A DNA stretch of 64,000 nt from JAAXHB01 sp965221635 (GTDB taxonomy: Bacteria > Actinomycetota > Acidimicrobiia > Acidimicrobiales > Aldehydirespiratoraceae): positions 558,001-622,000 of the forward strand of contig OZ244902.1 of NCBI GenBank assembly GCA_965221635.1, in the 5' to 3' direction. Under the pieces are notes generated by a model. The model searched no databases and was not told the DNA's origin. It was given only the letters and a program-made list of their open reading frames with translations. Of the stretch, positions 25,966 through 34,125 are shown piece after piece. Position 1 is the first letter of the stretch; each line of letters opens with the position of its first letter. Made by a program: the position numbers and the translations under genes.

Positions 25966-26984
25966 GCCAAGCGCTGTTGGAGGTTGAAGACCTGCACGTC
26001 ACGTTTCACACGGCGTCGGGGCCGGTACACGCAGTGGACGGAGTGAGCTTCACGATGTCGCCGGGCGCCTCGCTTGGGGTGGTCGGCGAAAGCGGAAGCG
26101 GCAAGAGCGTCACCGCTCGGGCGTTGCTGCGGTTGTTCGCCATCACCGACGACGTGGAGATGAGCGGTTCGGTCACCTTCGACGGCATGGACTTGTTGCG
26201 CATCGACGAACGCCGGTTGCGTGCCGTGCGCGGCGGGCAGATTGGCATGATCTTCCAGGATCCGCTCACGTCCCTCAATCCGCTGATGACGGTTGGCGAA
26301 CAGATAGCCGAATCGCTTCGTTTGCATCGGGGCCTGTCACGAAGCGCAGCCGCCGGTGAAGCGGTTGAGTTGCTGGGAAGGGTGGGCATCGCCGACCCCG
26401 ACCGGCGCGCCGAGGAGCTGCCCCACAGCTTCAGCGGCGGAATGCGCCAACGGGTGATGATCTCGCTGGCGATCGCCTGCCAACCGCGCATGCTGATCGC
26501 CGATGAGCCCACCACAGCGCTCGACGTGACCGTGCAAGCCGAGATCCTGCTGCTGCTCGACGAGCTGCGTCGCTCCACCGACATGGCGTTGATGCTGATC
26601 ACCCACGACTTCGGTGTTGTGGCTGCCACTTGTGACGACGTTCAGGTGATGTACGCCGGAAAGCTCGTGGAGAAGGCGTCGATGGCGCATTTGTTTCACC
26701 GGGCCAACCATCCCTACACCGAAGGGCTGATGCGGCTGGTGCCGCGCTTTGACCACACCCACACCGGGCGTCTTCATCCGATACCGGGTCAGCCGCCGCT
26801 GGACGGCGGGGGTGGGTCGTCGTGCGCGTTCGCGCCGCGGTGTGCTCACGCCGTTGATCGCTGCCACAGCGAAACACCACCCGAGATCCGGGTGGGGCCC
26901 GATCACACCAGCGCCTGCTGGCTGGCCTCCGATCGTGCCCAGCGAAGCACCGTGGCGGGACGACCATGGCAGCCGGCCCAATGA
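25962..26984 (+). CDS. ABC transporter ATP-binding protein, DppD/OppD type
   Basis: 340 residues. The Walker A motif is GVVGESGSGKSVTARALLRL (about 38-57), Q-loop IFQDPLTSLNPL, signature SFSGGMRQRV, Walker B MLIADEPTTALDVTVQ and H-loop LITHDFGV. The C-terminal oligopeptide/dipeptide extension has the Cys cluster CAFAPRCAHAVDRC that is typical of Dpp/Opp ATPases and may bind an iron-sulfur cluster. It powers import together with the next gene. The start ATG at 25962 overlaps the DppC stop; an upstream in-frame extension is rejected. Confidence 0.94.
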   Translation: MSQALLEVEDLHVTFHTASGPVHAVDGVSFTMSPGASLGVVGESGSGKSVTARALLRLFAITDDVEMSGSVTFDGMDLLRIDERRLRAVRGGQIGMIFQDPLTSLNPLMTVGEQIAESLRLHRGLSRSAAAGEAVELLGRVGIADPDRRAEELPHSFSGGMRQRVMISLAIACQPRMLIADEPTTALDVTVQAEILLLLDELRRSTDMALMLITHDFGVVAATCDDVQVMYAGKLVEKASMAHLFHRANHPYTEGLMRLVPRFDHTHTGRLHPIPGQPPLDGGGGSSCAFAPRCAHAVDRCHSETPPEIRVGPDHTSACWLASDRAQRSTVAGRPWQPAQ

Positions 26985-28240
26985 CCGCAACGACCGGTGT
27001 CGGCAGTGCCGGCGCCACCGCCGAGGCCACGGTTGGCGACGGATCCGCACCCGACGGGGCCGTGACCACCGGCGATGCGACGACCGAGGGGGCGATGACA
27101 CCGGGGCAGGCGGTGCTCGACGTTGACGACGTGGTGGTGACCTTCGACACCGAGGCCGGGCCGATCACCGCGGTGGACGGCGTTTCGCTGCAGCTTGCAC
27201 AAGGCGAAACCCTGGGACTGGTGGGCGAGAGCGGTTGCGGCAAATCAACCCTGGCGCGTGCGGTGATGCAACTTGTGGCCCCGGTTCGCGGCTCGGTGCA
27301 TCTCGAAGGGGTGGAACTGCGATCCTTGACGGCCCGCGAGTTGCGCCGCCTGCGGCACCGCATCCAAATGGTGTTCCAGGATCCTCGCGGCTCGCTGGAT
27401 CCGCGCATGAGCATCGCCACTCTCATCGGTGAGCCCCTGCGGGTTCACAAAATCGGCAACAGCGCCACCCGCAACCGCACGGTCACCGAAACCATGGAAA
27501 TGGTGGGTTTGCCGGCGTCGCTGGCCGATCGGTTGCCCAGCGAACTCAGCGGAGGTCAACAGCAGCGGGTGTGCATCGCCCGTTCGATCGTCACACGTCC
27601 CGCGGTGCTGGTGTGCGACGAGCCCGTGTCGGCTTTGGACGTGTCGATACAAGCCCAGATCATCAACGTGCTCGACGAGATGCAAGCCGAGCTGCAACTG
27701 GCCATTTTGTTCATCTCACACGACCTTTCGGTGGTGCGCCACCTTTCTGACCGGGTGGCGGTGATGTACCTGGGGCAAATCGTGGAGACCGGCACCACCG
27801 ACCAGGTTTTCGCCGCGCCTCGCCATCCCTACACACAAGGGCTGATCACCGCGGTTCCACGGGCCGATTCCGAGAGCGCCGCCCGGCTTCGAACCGCCCG
27901 ACGGCTCGTGCGCGGCGAACTGCCGAGCCTGCTCGATCCACCTTCGGGTTGCCGTTACCGCACCCGCTGCCCTTACGCCGATCACCAGTGCGCCGAAGAG
28001 GTGCCAATCCCGGAGGCGCCACTCCACTCCACGGAAACTGCGCCCAACTCTTCGGGGCAACGCTCGCACGCCGACGCGTCGCCGCTTTCGGTCACGCTGC
28101 ACTCGGTGAGGTGTCATCACTGGCGTGACATCGCCACGCAGGCCCGAGCCGAACACTCCCCGGCAGATTCCGCCGGCGCCGATTCCTTAGGCCCCGGCGA
28201 CGCCTCGCACACACCGTCTCACGAGGAGGACCAACGATGA
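26981..28240 (+). CDS. ABC transporter ATP-binding protein, DppF/OppF type
   Basis: 419 residues. An Ala/Gly/Thr-rich head of about 40 residues precedes the ATPase: Walker A LGLVGESGCGKSTLARAVMQ, Q-loop MVFQDPRGSLDPRMS, signature ELSGGQQQRV, Walker B VLVCDEPVSALDVSIQ and FISHDLSVV. The C-terminal oligopeptide extension has the Cys cluster CRYRTRCPYADHQC. The last 70 residues are a long polar tail not usual for the family. The ATG at 26981 forms an ATGA overlap with the DppD stop. An in-frame ATG at 26966 would give five more residues. It completes a five-part importer. Confidence 0.93.
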   Translation: MTATTGVGSAGATAEATVGDGSAPDGAVTTGDATTEGAMTPGQAVLDVDDVVVTFDTEAGPITAVDGVSLQLAQGETLGLVGESGCGKSTLARAVMQLVAPVRGSVHLEGVELRSLTARELRRLRHRIQMVFQDPRGSLDPRMSIATLIGEPLRVHKIGNSATRNRTVTETMEMVGLPASLADRLPSELSGGQQQRVCIARSIVTRPAVLVCDEPVSALDVSIQAQIINVLDEMQAELQLAILFISHDLSVVRHLSDRVAVMYLGQIVETGTTDQVFAAPRHPYTQGLITAVPRADSESAARLRTARRLVRGELPSLLDPPSGCRYRTRCPYADHQCAEEVPIPEAPLHSTETAPNSSGQRSHADASPLSVTLHSVRCHHWRDIATQARAEHSPADSAGADSLGPGDASHTPSHEEDQR

Positions 28241-28617
28241 CCGATCGCATTGTCGTGCGCACCGACGGGGCGCCCACACCCACGGGGCCGTTCAATCAGG
28301 CGATCCGGGTGGGCAACCTGGTGTTCACCGCCGGGCAGGCGGGACGCAACCGCGACACCGGCCAGATGGGAGACATCGGCGAGCAAGCCGACTGGGCGCT
28401 GCGCAACATCGCCAACATTCTCGAAGCAGCCGGGGCGTCCATGGCCGACGTGGTGAAGACCACCGTCTACCTCAAGGAGGGCACACCCACCGGGCCACTC
28501 AACGAGCAGTGGACCAGTCACTTTCCCGAGCCTTTGCCGGCACGGTCGTCGGTGTTCGTGTCGCGGCTGAAGAACCCCGAAATGCTGATCGAGGTGGAGG
28601 CCATCGCCGTTGTCTGA
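28237..28617 (+). CDS. RidA family protein (canonical active-site arginine)
   Basis: 126 residues of RidA type: TPTGPFNQAIRVGNLVFTAG, DIGEQADWALRNIANILEAA, VVKTTVYLK and PLPARSSVFVSRLKNPEMLI. The PARS arginine that binds the imino acid carboxylate is present, unlike in the relative at 209-664. Such proteins hydrolyse enamine/imine intermediates from PLP enzymes or flavin oxidoreductases. The ATG overlaps the DppF stop (ATGA), so it is made with the transporter, suggesting that the imported compound contains nitrogen (inference). Confidence 0.92.
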   Translation: MTDRIVVRTDGAPTPTGPFNQAIRVGNLVFTAGQAGRNRDTGQMGDIGEQADWALRNIANILEAAGASMADVVKTTVYLKEGTPTGPLNEQWTSHFPEPLPARSSVFVSRLKNPEMLIEVEAIAVV

Positions 28618-28718
28618 CCCGGAATCCGCCACCACGCCAAGACTGTCGACCAGTGCGGCGACCGTGAGCGCGTTGGGCGCCCCGGCCGGTTCGTGGTCGT
28701 GACACCGTCTCGTAGCCC

Positions 28719-30407
28719 ATGGCTGCAACCGTGAACGTCTCGAACGCGGCCTCGCCGAAGGCGGTGATCAGCGCCGGCAGCGCCGAAGCTGCACAAACCG
28801 GCGCGGCCGTGCTGGAGGCAGGCGGAAACGCCGTTGACGCGGTTATTGCGGCCTCGGCGGTGCAATGCGTTCGCGAGTTGCCGTGGTGCGGCCTGGGTGG
28901 TGACGGCTTTGCCATGGTGTCCAACCCCGACGGCACCCTCGAAGCTCTCAACGGTGCAGGCGCGGCGCCCCGGGCGCTTTCCACGGCGTCGCTGAACGCC
29001 GACAGGTTGCCCCGTTTCGGACCGTTGTCGATCTCCACGCCAGGGCTGGTTCACGCCTGGGGCTGCTTGTGGGAACACGACGGAACCTGGGACTGGACGG
29101 CCTTGTTCGAGCCTGCCATCGAGTTGGCGCAGCGAGGATTCATCCTTGACGAAGCCTTCGCTGCCGCACTGAACCGAACCAAAACCCAGGTGGGCGCCGG
29201 CGATCCTCTGGTACACGAATTGTGCGCCGACAACAAGGCGGCTGCCGGTGAGCGGTTCCGCTTGCCCACCCTGGCGCGCACGCTGAGCCTGATCGCAAGC
29301 GCAGGCCCGGACGTGTTCTACCGGGGCCCGCTCGGTCGGGAACTCACCGAGGTGATCCGGCGCCGTGGCGGGCTGCTCGCCGCCGAAGACCTTCAGAATC
29401 ACACCGCCGGGTTCGTGGCGCCGCTGAGCATTCGCTACAGGGGGGCGGTGGTGTCGGTGACGCCGCCGGTGTCGATGGGCTGGGTGCTGTTGCAGCAAAT
29501 GCTGCTCCTTGAACGGCTCAGCGACGGTGACCGCAGCGACCAGGCCGACCTTGTGGACTTGATGGTGCGCTGCAAGCACGCCGCTTTCGACGATCTGACC
29601 GGTCTGCAACGGTGGCAGGACGCCGCCGACGTGATGGCGCTGCTCGACAACGACGCCGTGCAGCAACGGGCCGCGCTGATCGCAGCCGAACGCGCAGCGG
29701 GCCAACCGCCGCGTCCAGATGCCCGCGTGAAGGCTTCGGCCGCGCCCACGAACAACGGCTCGAACGCCACCGGGAACTCGGCGCCGGGGTTCTCGGAGGC
29801 CTCCGTGCGCGCCGCTGCCATGGGTTCGGACACCACCTGTTTGGCTGTGGCGGACACCGAGGGGCGCCTGGTGACGTTCATTCACAGCTTGTTCAACGAG
29901 TTCGGATCACGGGTGGTGGTTCCCGGCACCGGCATCGTGCTCAACGACCGGCTGGCGAAACAGCCCACCAGCATGGCTCGCTCCAACGGGCCGCCCGGTT
30001 CGTCGAGGCCGTTGCACACCTTGGTGGGTTACCACCTCCAGCACGGCGGCCTTCGCCTGGTGGGGGCCACTCCGGGTGGGCGTGGCCAGGTGCAAACCAA
30101 CTTCCAGGTGCTGAGATCGATCATCGATGACGACGCCACGGTGCAACATGCAGTGCAGCGGCCACGCTGGCTGTCGGGAGCGCCCCGCCTGCCCGACGCC
30201 GATGATCTGCTGCTGCTCGAAGAGGGGTTCTCCGCGGGTGTGCGCTCGGAGCTCGCCAAGCGGGGCCATCAGGTGGCCACAAGGGCCGACACGTCCAGCG
30301 ACCTGTTCGGAAGCTGCACGATCGCAGCCGTCCACGCCGACACCGGGCAACAGTCCGCCGTGGCCGATCACCGCCGCCGAGCATCAATGGTTGAGGTTCA
30401 CCCCTGA
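28719..30407 (+). CDS. Gamma-glutamyltransferase-like Ntn hydrolase
   Basis: 562 residues. Family marks are GAAVLEAGGNAVDAVIAASA (about 28-47), WCGLGGDGFAMV, LSISTPGLVHAW, SMGWVLLQQML and the autocleavage site MGSDTT with the putative nucleophile Thr372. C-terminal GGT features are NEFGSRVVVPGTGIVLNDRL and GATPGGRGQVQTNFQVL. No signal peptide is seen, so it probably works in the cytoplasm on imported substrate. The TT is followed by CLAV rather than the common HxSV. Possible roles are cleavage of gamma-glutamyl amides or of other N-acyl compounds. The ribosome-binding site is weak; an in-frame stop just upstream (28713-28715) fixes the start. Confidence 0.88.
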   Translation: MAATVNVSNAASPKAVISAGSAEAAQTGAAVLEAGGNAVDAVIAASAVQCVRELPWCGLGGDGFAMVSNPDGTLEALNGAGAAPRALSTASLNADRLPRFGPLSISTPGLVHAWGCLWEHDGTWDWTALFEPAIELAQRGFILDEAFAAALNRTKTQVGAGDPLVHELCADNKAAAGERFRLPTLARTLSLIASAGPDVFYRGPLGRELTEVIRRRGGLLAAEDLQNHTAGFVAPLSIRYRGAVVSVTPPVSMGWVLLQQMLLLERLSDGDRSDQADLVDLMVRCKHAAFDDLTGLQRWQDAADVMALLDNDAVQQRAALIAAERAAGQPPRPDARVKASAAPTNNGSNATGNSAPGFSEASVRAAAMGSDTTCLAVADTEGRLVTFIHSLFNEFGSRVVVPGTGIVLNDRLAKQPTSMARSNGPPGSSRPLHTLVGYHLQHGGLRLVGATPGGRGQVQTNFQVLRSIIDDDATVQHAVQRPRWLSGAPRLPDADDLLLLEEGFSAGVRSELAKRGHQVATRADTSSDLFGSCTIAAVHADTGQQSAVADHRRRASMVEVHP

Positions 30408-30501
30408 GCGCGGCACGAAGCGAGCCACCCACGACGAGCCGACGTCCGCATCCCGCGAGGTGGGTGGCCCGCCCACCGAACCACCAAGTGAAGGAGCACA
30501 G

Positions 30502-31764
30502 ATGAGCAATTCGCCTGCCGGGAAGTCCGGCGGTTCAAGTTTCGGCCCTCGGGCGATCACCTATCCCCACCCGATCAACCACGACCTGTACGACTGGCCC
30601 ACGTTCTCGGAACACGAGTTCGCGCGCCGTCACAGCCTGGTGCGGGGCTTCATGGCCGAACACGACCTGGACTGTTTGCTCGTGGCCGGTGCTTGCCACC
30701 TGTGGGACCGGGGCTGGGCCAACGTGAGGTGGATCACCAACTACATGGGCACGATGGAGCTTGACTGTTTCGTGATCTTCCCCGCCGACGGTGAGCCCAC
30801 CCTGGCGATCCTGGGGCTGAATGCCCGGCTGCCGGATCGGATCACACGCTCGGTGTTCGCGGATGTTCGTGGCGCGTTGAACACCCGCACGATCCTGGTC
30901 GACCGTCTCAACGAGCTGGGAGTGCGACGGGGCAGGGTGGGGATCATCAAACCTGCGCCGTACTTGTCGGTGTCGCGCGATCATTGGCTTGCGCTCACCG
31001 AGGGCTTCCCGGAGGTGACCTTCGAGGAGTACTCAGACGAGTTCTGGCAGATGCGGTTGGTGCTCTCCGACGAGGAGGTTGCCTGCCTCGAAGAGGCCGG
31101 TCGTATCGGTGACGCCACCCAGGTGGCGGTGATGGAGCAGTTGCGTCCCGGCATGACCGAGCACGACCTGTTCAGGATCATCTACGGCGCGATCGCCGCG
31201 GAGCGCGGTGAGATTCCTTGCATGGTGCTGGCGGGAAGCGAGTCGATGAGCAATCCCACCAGCGGCTTCCAACGCCCGCGGCCGATCAATCGCACAATTT
31301 GCGACGACGACGTGCTGTTGATGGAGGTCGGCGCCCGCGACGGCCACGGTTACGAGGCCCAAACCGGCAAGCCGATGGTGTTCTCGAAGCCTCCGCCGGA
31401 CTACGCGGACTTGTTTGACGTGATGTTCGAGGCTTACCACCGGGTGGTGGCCGAGCTGCGTCCCGGTTGCACCGCCGCGGATTTGCGCGCCGCGGGCAGC
31501 GTGATCTCCGAGCGGGGTTACACGATCGTGGCGCCGCTGGTTCACGGGGTGTTCAACCCGATCGACGCCGGGCCGTTCGTGGGCACCTCGCACCGCCCCG
31601 ACAAGAACGTGGTGTTGGAGCCCAACATGGCCTGTTGTGTGGAGATCCATCCGTGTACCGCCGACGTTCTCAAGGGTGTGTTCATCGGCGACACGTTCGT
31701 GATCACCCCAACCGGCGCCCGCAGCGTGAACCGTCTCGAACCGAAGCTGTACGAACTGGGCTGA
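30502..31764 (+). CDS. M24 peptidase / creatinase-like protein with degenerate metal site
   Basis: 420 residues. The N-terminal creatinase-type domain (about 30-175) includes HDLDCLLVAGACHLWDRGWA. The C-terminal pita-bread domain starts about residue 185 (EEAGRIGDATQVAVMEQLRP). In metal-dependent members two Asp, a His and two Glu bind the metals. Here the first Asp position reads Glu (LLMEVGA), the second reads Gln (YEAQTGKP) and the last Glu reads Asp (FIGDTFVITP), while HGVFN and EPNMACCVEIHP keep their residues. That pattern resembles creatinase, which cleaves a C-N bond without metal, more than an aminopeptidase. AAGGAG five bases before the ATG sets the start. Confidence 0.82.
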   Translation: MSNSPAGKSGGSSFGPRAITYPHPINHDLYDWPTFSEHEFARRHSLVRGFMAEHDLDCLLVAGACHLWDRGWANVRWITNYMGTMELDCFVIFPADGEPTLAILGLNARLPDRITRSVFADVRGALNTRTILVDRLNELGVRRGRVGIIKPAPYLSVSRDHWLALTEGFPEVTFEEYSDEFWQMRLVLSDEEVACLEEAGRIGDATQVAVMEQLRPGMTEHDLFRIIYGAIAAERGEIPCMVLAGSESMSNPTSGFQRPRPINRTICDDDVLLMEVGARDGHGYEAQTGKPMVFSKPPPDYADLFDVMFEAYHRVVAELRPGCTAADLRAAGSVISERGYTIVAPLVHGVFNPIDAGPFVGTSHRPDKNVVLEPNMACCVEIHPCTADVLKGVFIGDTFVITPTGARSVNRLEPKLYELG

Positions 31765-31795
31765 AGCCCACCCGCAAGCGACCCAGGAGGACACC

Positions 31796-32152
31796 ATGGG
31801 CGACAAACCAGAACTCGAGTTTCACGTGCCGGCGGGGCGATGGCGGCCCGCGGGTGGCCCGGTGGAGGGCATAGACGAGCAGATCCTGTCCACCGAGGGC
31901 CACCCCGACGGGGCCTACACCAGGTTGTTGAGGTTCGCGCCGGGAACCGATTCGTCTGCCAACGGGGCGCTCACGCATCACTTCTGGGAGGAGGTGTACA
32001 TCGTGTCGGGAGACTTGACTGATCTGCGTCTCGGTGAGACCTTCACGGCGGGCATGTACGCCTGTCGCCCGCCAGGAATGCCTCACGGCCCGTGGCGCAG
32101 CGAGTCGGGAGTGCTGATGGTGGAGTTCCGAACCGGCGGTTACGAACCGTGA
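31796..32152 (+). CDS. Cupin domain protein
   Basis: 118 residues of a single cupin barrel: YTRLLRFAPGTDSSANGALT, HHFWEEVYIVSGDLTDLRLG and GMYACRPPGMPHGPWRSESG. The HH...E...H pattern offers three His and one Glu for a metal. It resembles ChrR-like and DUF4437-type cupins in catabolic operons. It could be a small dioxygenase, isomerase or sensor; the sequence does not decide. AGGAGGACACC precedes the ATG. It lies 31 bp after the M24 gene on the same strand. Confidence 0.88.
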   Translation: MGDKPELEFHVPAGRWRPAGGPVEGIDEQILSTEGHPDGAYTRLLRFAPGTDSSANGALTHHFWEEVYIVSGDLTDLRLGETFTAGMYACRPPGMPHGPWRSESGVLMVEFRTGGYEP

Positions 32153-32219
32153 ACCAGGCGATGCCTGGGCTCTCCTCCCCGGCGGCGCGCCGCCCAAAGA
32201 AACGTGGCAGGTGCAAGCG

Positions 32220-32876
32220 ATGAAGCTCCTCGTTGACGGCGCCGAGCGCCACTTCGACGTGGAGGTGGTGGTTGTGATCGGTTACGCCGGACGTGACCGC
32301 GAAGCCGTGGAGGCACACATTTCCGAACTGGCCGAGTTGGGTGTGCCGCGCCCGGCTCAGGTGCCGCTGTTCATGGCGTTCCCGCCGTGGCTGCTCACCC
32401 AGGCCCCGGTGATCAAAGTGGCCGGCCACCAAACCTCAGGTGAGGTCGAGTTGGTGATGGTTGTTGACGGCAACGACATGTTCGTGACGGTGGGCTCCGA
32501 TCACACCGACCGGGCCTTGGAAGCCGTGGACATAGTGGCCTCCAAAGGCGTGTGCCCCAAGCCGGTGGCCACCAACGCATGGGCCGCAAGCGAAATGGGA
32601 GACCAATGGGACGACCTGACGCTGAGCAGCTTCATCGACGGCAACGTCACCTACCAACAAGGATCAGTAGGCGCCAACCTGCCACCCGACGACCTGGTGG
32701 CAAGCATCCCATGGCGCCAAGACCGCCCCAAGTGCTTCGCAGCCTTCACCGGCACAGTGGGAGTGATAGGCGAAATCCGCCCCAGCCAAACCTTCAAGGC
32801 CCAACTGACAGCCCCAAACCACCCCCCAATACAGCTCACCTACAAGACAACCCCAATCCCCCCTCTAGCCAACTAA
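32220..32876 (+). CDS. DUF2848 family protein
   Basis: 218 residues matching DUF2848: VVVIGYAGRDREAVEAHISE, LAELGVPRPAQVPLFMAF, TSGEVELVMVVDGNDMFVTV and GSDHTDRALEAVDIVASKGV, then CPKPVATNAW. The family resembles fumarylacetoacetate-hydrolase-type proteins (C-C hydrolases, decarboxylases) and is found in amide and aromatic catabolic clusters; no member is well characterised to my knowledge. GTG at 32211 is an alternative start. GGCAGG eight bases before ATG 32220 favours the latter. It is the last gene of the 16-kb cluster, followed by a large inverted repeat. Confidence 0.85.
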   Translation: MKLLVDGAERHFDVEVVVVIGYAGRDREAVEAHISELAELGVPRPAQVPLFMAFPPWLLTQAPVIKVAGHQTSGEVELVMVVDGNDMFVTVGSDHTDRALEAVDIVASKGVCPKPVATNAWAASEMGDQWDDLTLSSFIDGNVTYQQGSVGANLPPDDLVASIPWRQDRPKCFAAFTGTVGVIGEIRPSQTFKAQLTAPNHPPIQLTYKTTPIPPLAN

Positions 32877-32918
32877 ATCAAGCAACCCGACAAGACGGCC
32901 AAACGCAGCGACCAGCGA

Positions 32919-33009
32919 GGTGGGCGGGTGGCCGGTGGCCGGGTTACGGAACAATCTGCAACGAAGTGAAGCCGTTCCGGAAACGGCCACCGGTCAGGCC
33001 CCGCCCACC
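32919..33009. repeat. Large imperfect inverted repeat (possible bidirectional terminator)
   Basis: Left arm 32919-32953 and right arm 32974-33009 are near-perfect inverted copies. Both arms, read inward, start GGTGGGCGGG, continue with (G/A)CCGGTGGCC and end with CGGAAC, with a 3-base indel. The loop is about 20 bases. It lies between the convergent DUF2848 and HD-domain genes. It may be a bidirectional terminator or a small palindromic mobile repeat. Confidence 0.65.
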
Positions 33010-33032
33010 GGACCGCGCGACCAGCCAGGCCG

Positions 33033-33818
33033 CTACTCGGAGCGGGACGTGTACTCGGCCCACCAGGCATCCAGGCGGGCGTGGAGGTCGTCTGTTTCGA
33101 GGGTGCCGTGGGTGCGCTTTAGTTCCAGCAGCCAGGCCATTGCGCGGCCGATGTGCGGCCCGGGGCCCACACCAAGGTGGGCCATCACCGCGTTGCCATC
33201 CATCTGGGGCCGCTCGGCGGCACGGCGCGCTTCAGCGGCCAAGGACGCGACCCGTGCTTCGAGCTCATCCACCTTGCGATGCAGGTTGGCGCGCCGACGT
33301 GGGTTGCGGGTGGTGCAGTCGGATCGAACGAGCTGGTTGAGCCGCCCCAGGAGGGGCCCGGCGTCTCTGGCGTAGCGACGCACCGCGGAGTCGGTCCAGT
33401 TGGCGTCGTAACCCTTGAAGCGGCCAGACAGGCGCACCAGCTCGCTCACGTCTTCCACGATTGTGTCGTGGAATCCGAGGGCCCGCATTCGCTTGCGTGT
33501 CATTCGGGCCCCGACGGCTTCGTGGTTGCGAAATGTCACTTCGCCGTTGTCGAAACTTCGGGTTCGGGGCTTGCCGATGTCGTGGAACAGGGCTGCCAGA
33601 CGCACCACCAGGTCGTCGGGTGACAGGGCGACGACTGCGATGGTGTGTGCGAGCACGTCCTTGTGACGATGCTCCGGGTCTTGTTCCATTGCCAGCGCGG
33701 AGAACTCGGGAACGATCCGATCCATGCTGCCGCCGCGTACCGCCGACCACAATTTGGGCGCGGGGTCGTCGCCGGAGACGATCTCGCAAAGTTCGTCACG
33801 GGCCGCGTCGACGTTCAT
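33033..33818 (-). CDS. Stand-alone HD-domain protein related to the C-terminal half of CCA tRNA nucleotidyltransferase
   Basis: 261 residues. The sequence aligns by eye with the C-terminal half of actinobacterial CCA-adding enzyme: EHRHKDVLAHTIAV, LAALFHDIGKPRTRSF (HD motif), NHEAVGARMTRKRMRALGF, DSAVRRYARDAGPLLGRLNQ and RSDCTTRNPRRRANLHRKVD. The nucleotidyltransferase head with its GGxxRD motif is completely missing, and the upstream DNA is promoter, not lost coding sequence. It could be a phosphohydrolase or phosphatase acting on tRNA ends or nucleotides. CATAAT lies six bases before ATG 33818, with no Shine-Dalgarno sequence, suggesting a leaderless mRNA. Confidence 0.8.
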   Translation of the reverse strand: MNVDAARDELCEIVSGDDPAPKLWSAVRGGSMDRIVPEFSALAMEQDPEHRHKDVLAHTIAVVALSPDDLVVRLAALFHDIGKPRTRSFDNGEVTFRNHEAVGARMTRKRMRALGFHDTIVEDVSELVRLSGRFKGYDANWTDSAVRRYARDAGPLLGRLNQLVRSDCTTRNPRRRANLHRKVDELEARVASLAAEARRAAERPQMDGNAVMAHLGVGPGPHIGRAMAWLLELKRTHGTLETDDLHARLDAWWAEYTSRSE

Positions 33819-34125
33819 CAAACAATTATGGGCGCAGGGTGCATGTTCCGGGCACACGACGCAAGCAAACAACCTGCCGCGCACGTGAGTCTTCGGGATG
33901 GGCGCCACCCCGAGCCTCACCCGCCAAGTGCCAACGTTGCGAAGAGTACACAGCTTGTGTACAGCTTGTACACAGGTAATTCGCGCTCTGCCAACAGGCT
34001 CATGCACAGGTTGTGCCCATCCATGGCCCGTGTTCGCCTATCCTGTACGATTGGTTCGGTAGTTGGGTCCACCGCTGCCGAGGCAGGCGGCGCAAGTAGC
34101 GTGACGGTGGAAAGGAGTCTTCCCC
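33819..34125. promoter_or_regulatory. Divergent promoter region, HD-domain gene / lipoprotein gene
   Basis: 307 bp without a gene. It contains the -10 for the leaderless HD gene (CATAAT on the minus strand, 33825-33830), the overlapping palindromes at 33946-33974, a TATCCT -10 candidate for the lipoprotein at 34038-34043, and a strong GGAAAGGAG ribosome-binding site just before 34126. Confidence 0.5.
33946..33974. promoter_or_regulatory. Overlapping TGTACA palindromes (operator candidate)
   Basis: GTACACAGCTTGTGTAC (33946-33962) and TGTACAGCTTGTACA (33958-33972) are both perfect palindromes around GCT and share five bases. The elements TTGTACACA and TTGTGTACA resemble, but do not equal, the actinobacterial DnaA box TTGTCCACA. 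Overlapping dyads in a divergent promoter suggest cooperative regulator binding. Confidence 0.55.

Noticed and set aside
16685..32876. The cluster as the known 4-hydroxyphenylacetate (hpa) pathway
   Set aside because: No ring-cleavage dioxygenase, semialdehyde dehydrogenase or other hpa genes are present, and the HpaB-like family has many other substrates.
33946..33974. TTGTACACA-like sites as an origin of replication
   Set aside because: Only two or three imperfect DnaA-box look-alikes occur, in a 307-bp region that is not AT-rich and has no dnaA, dnaN or parAB nearby.
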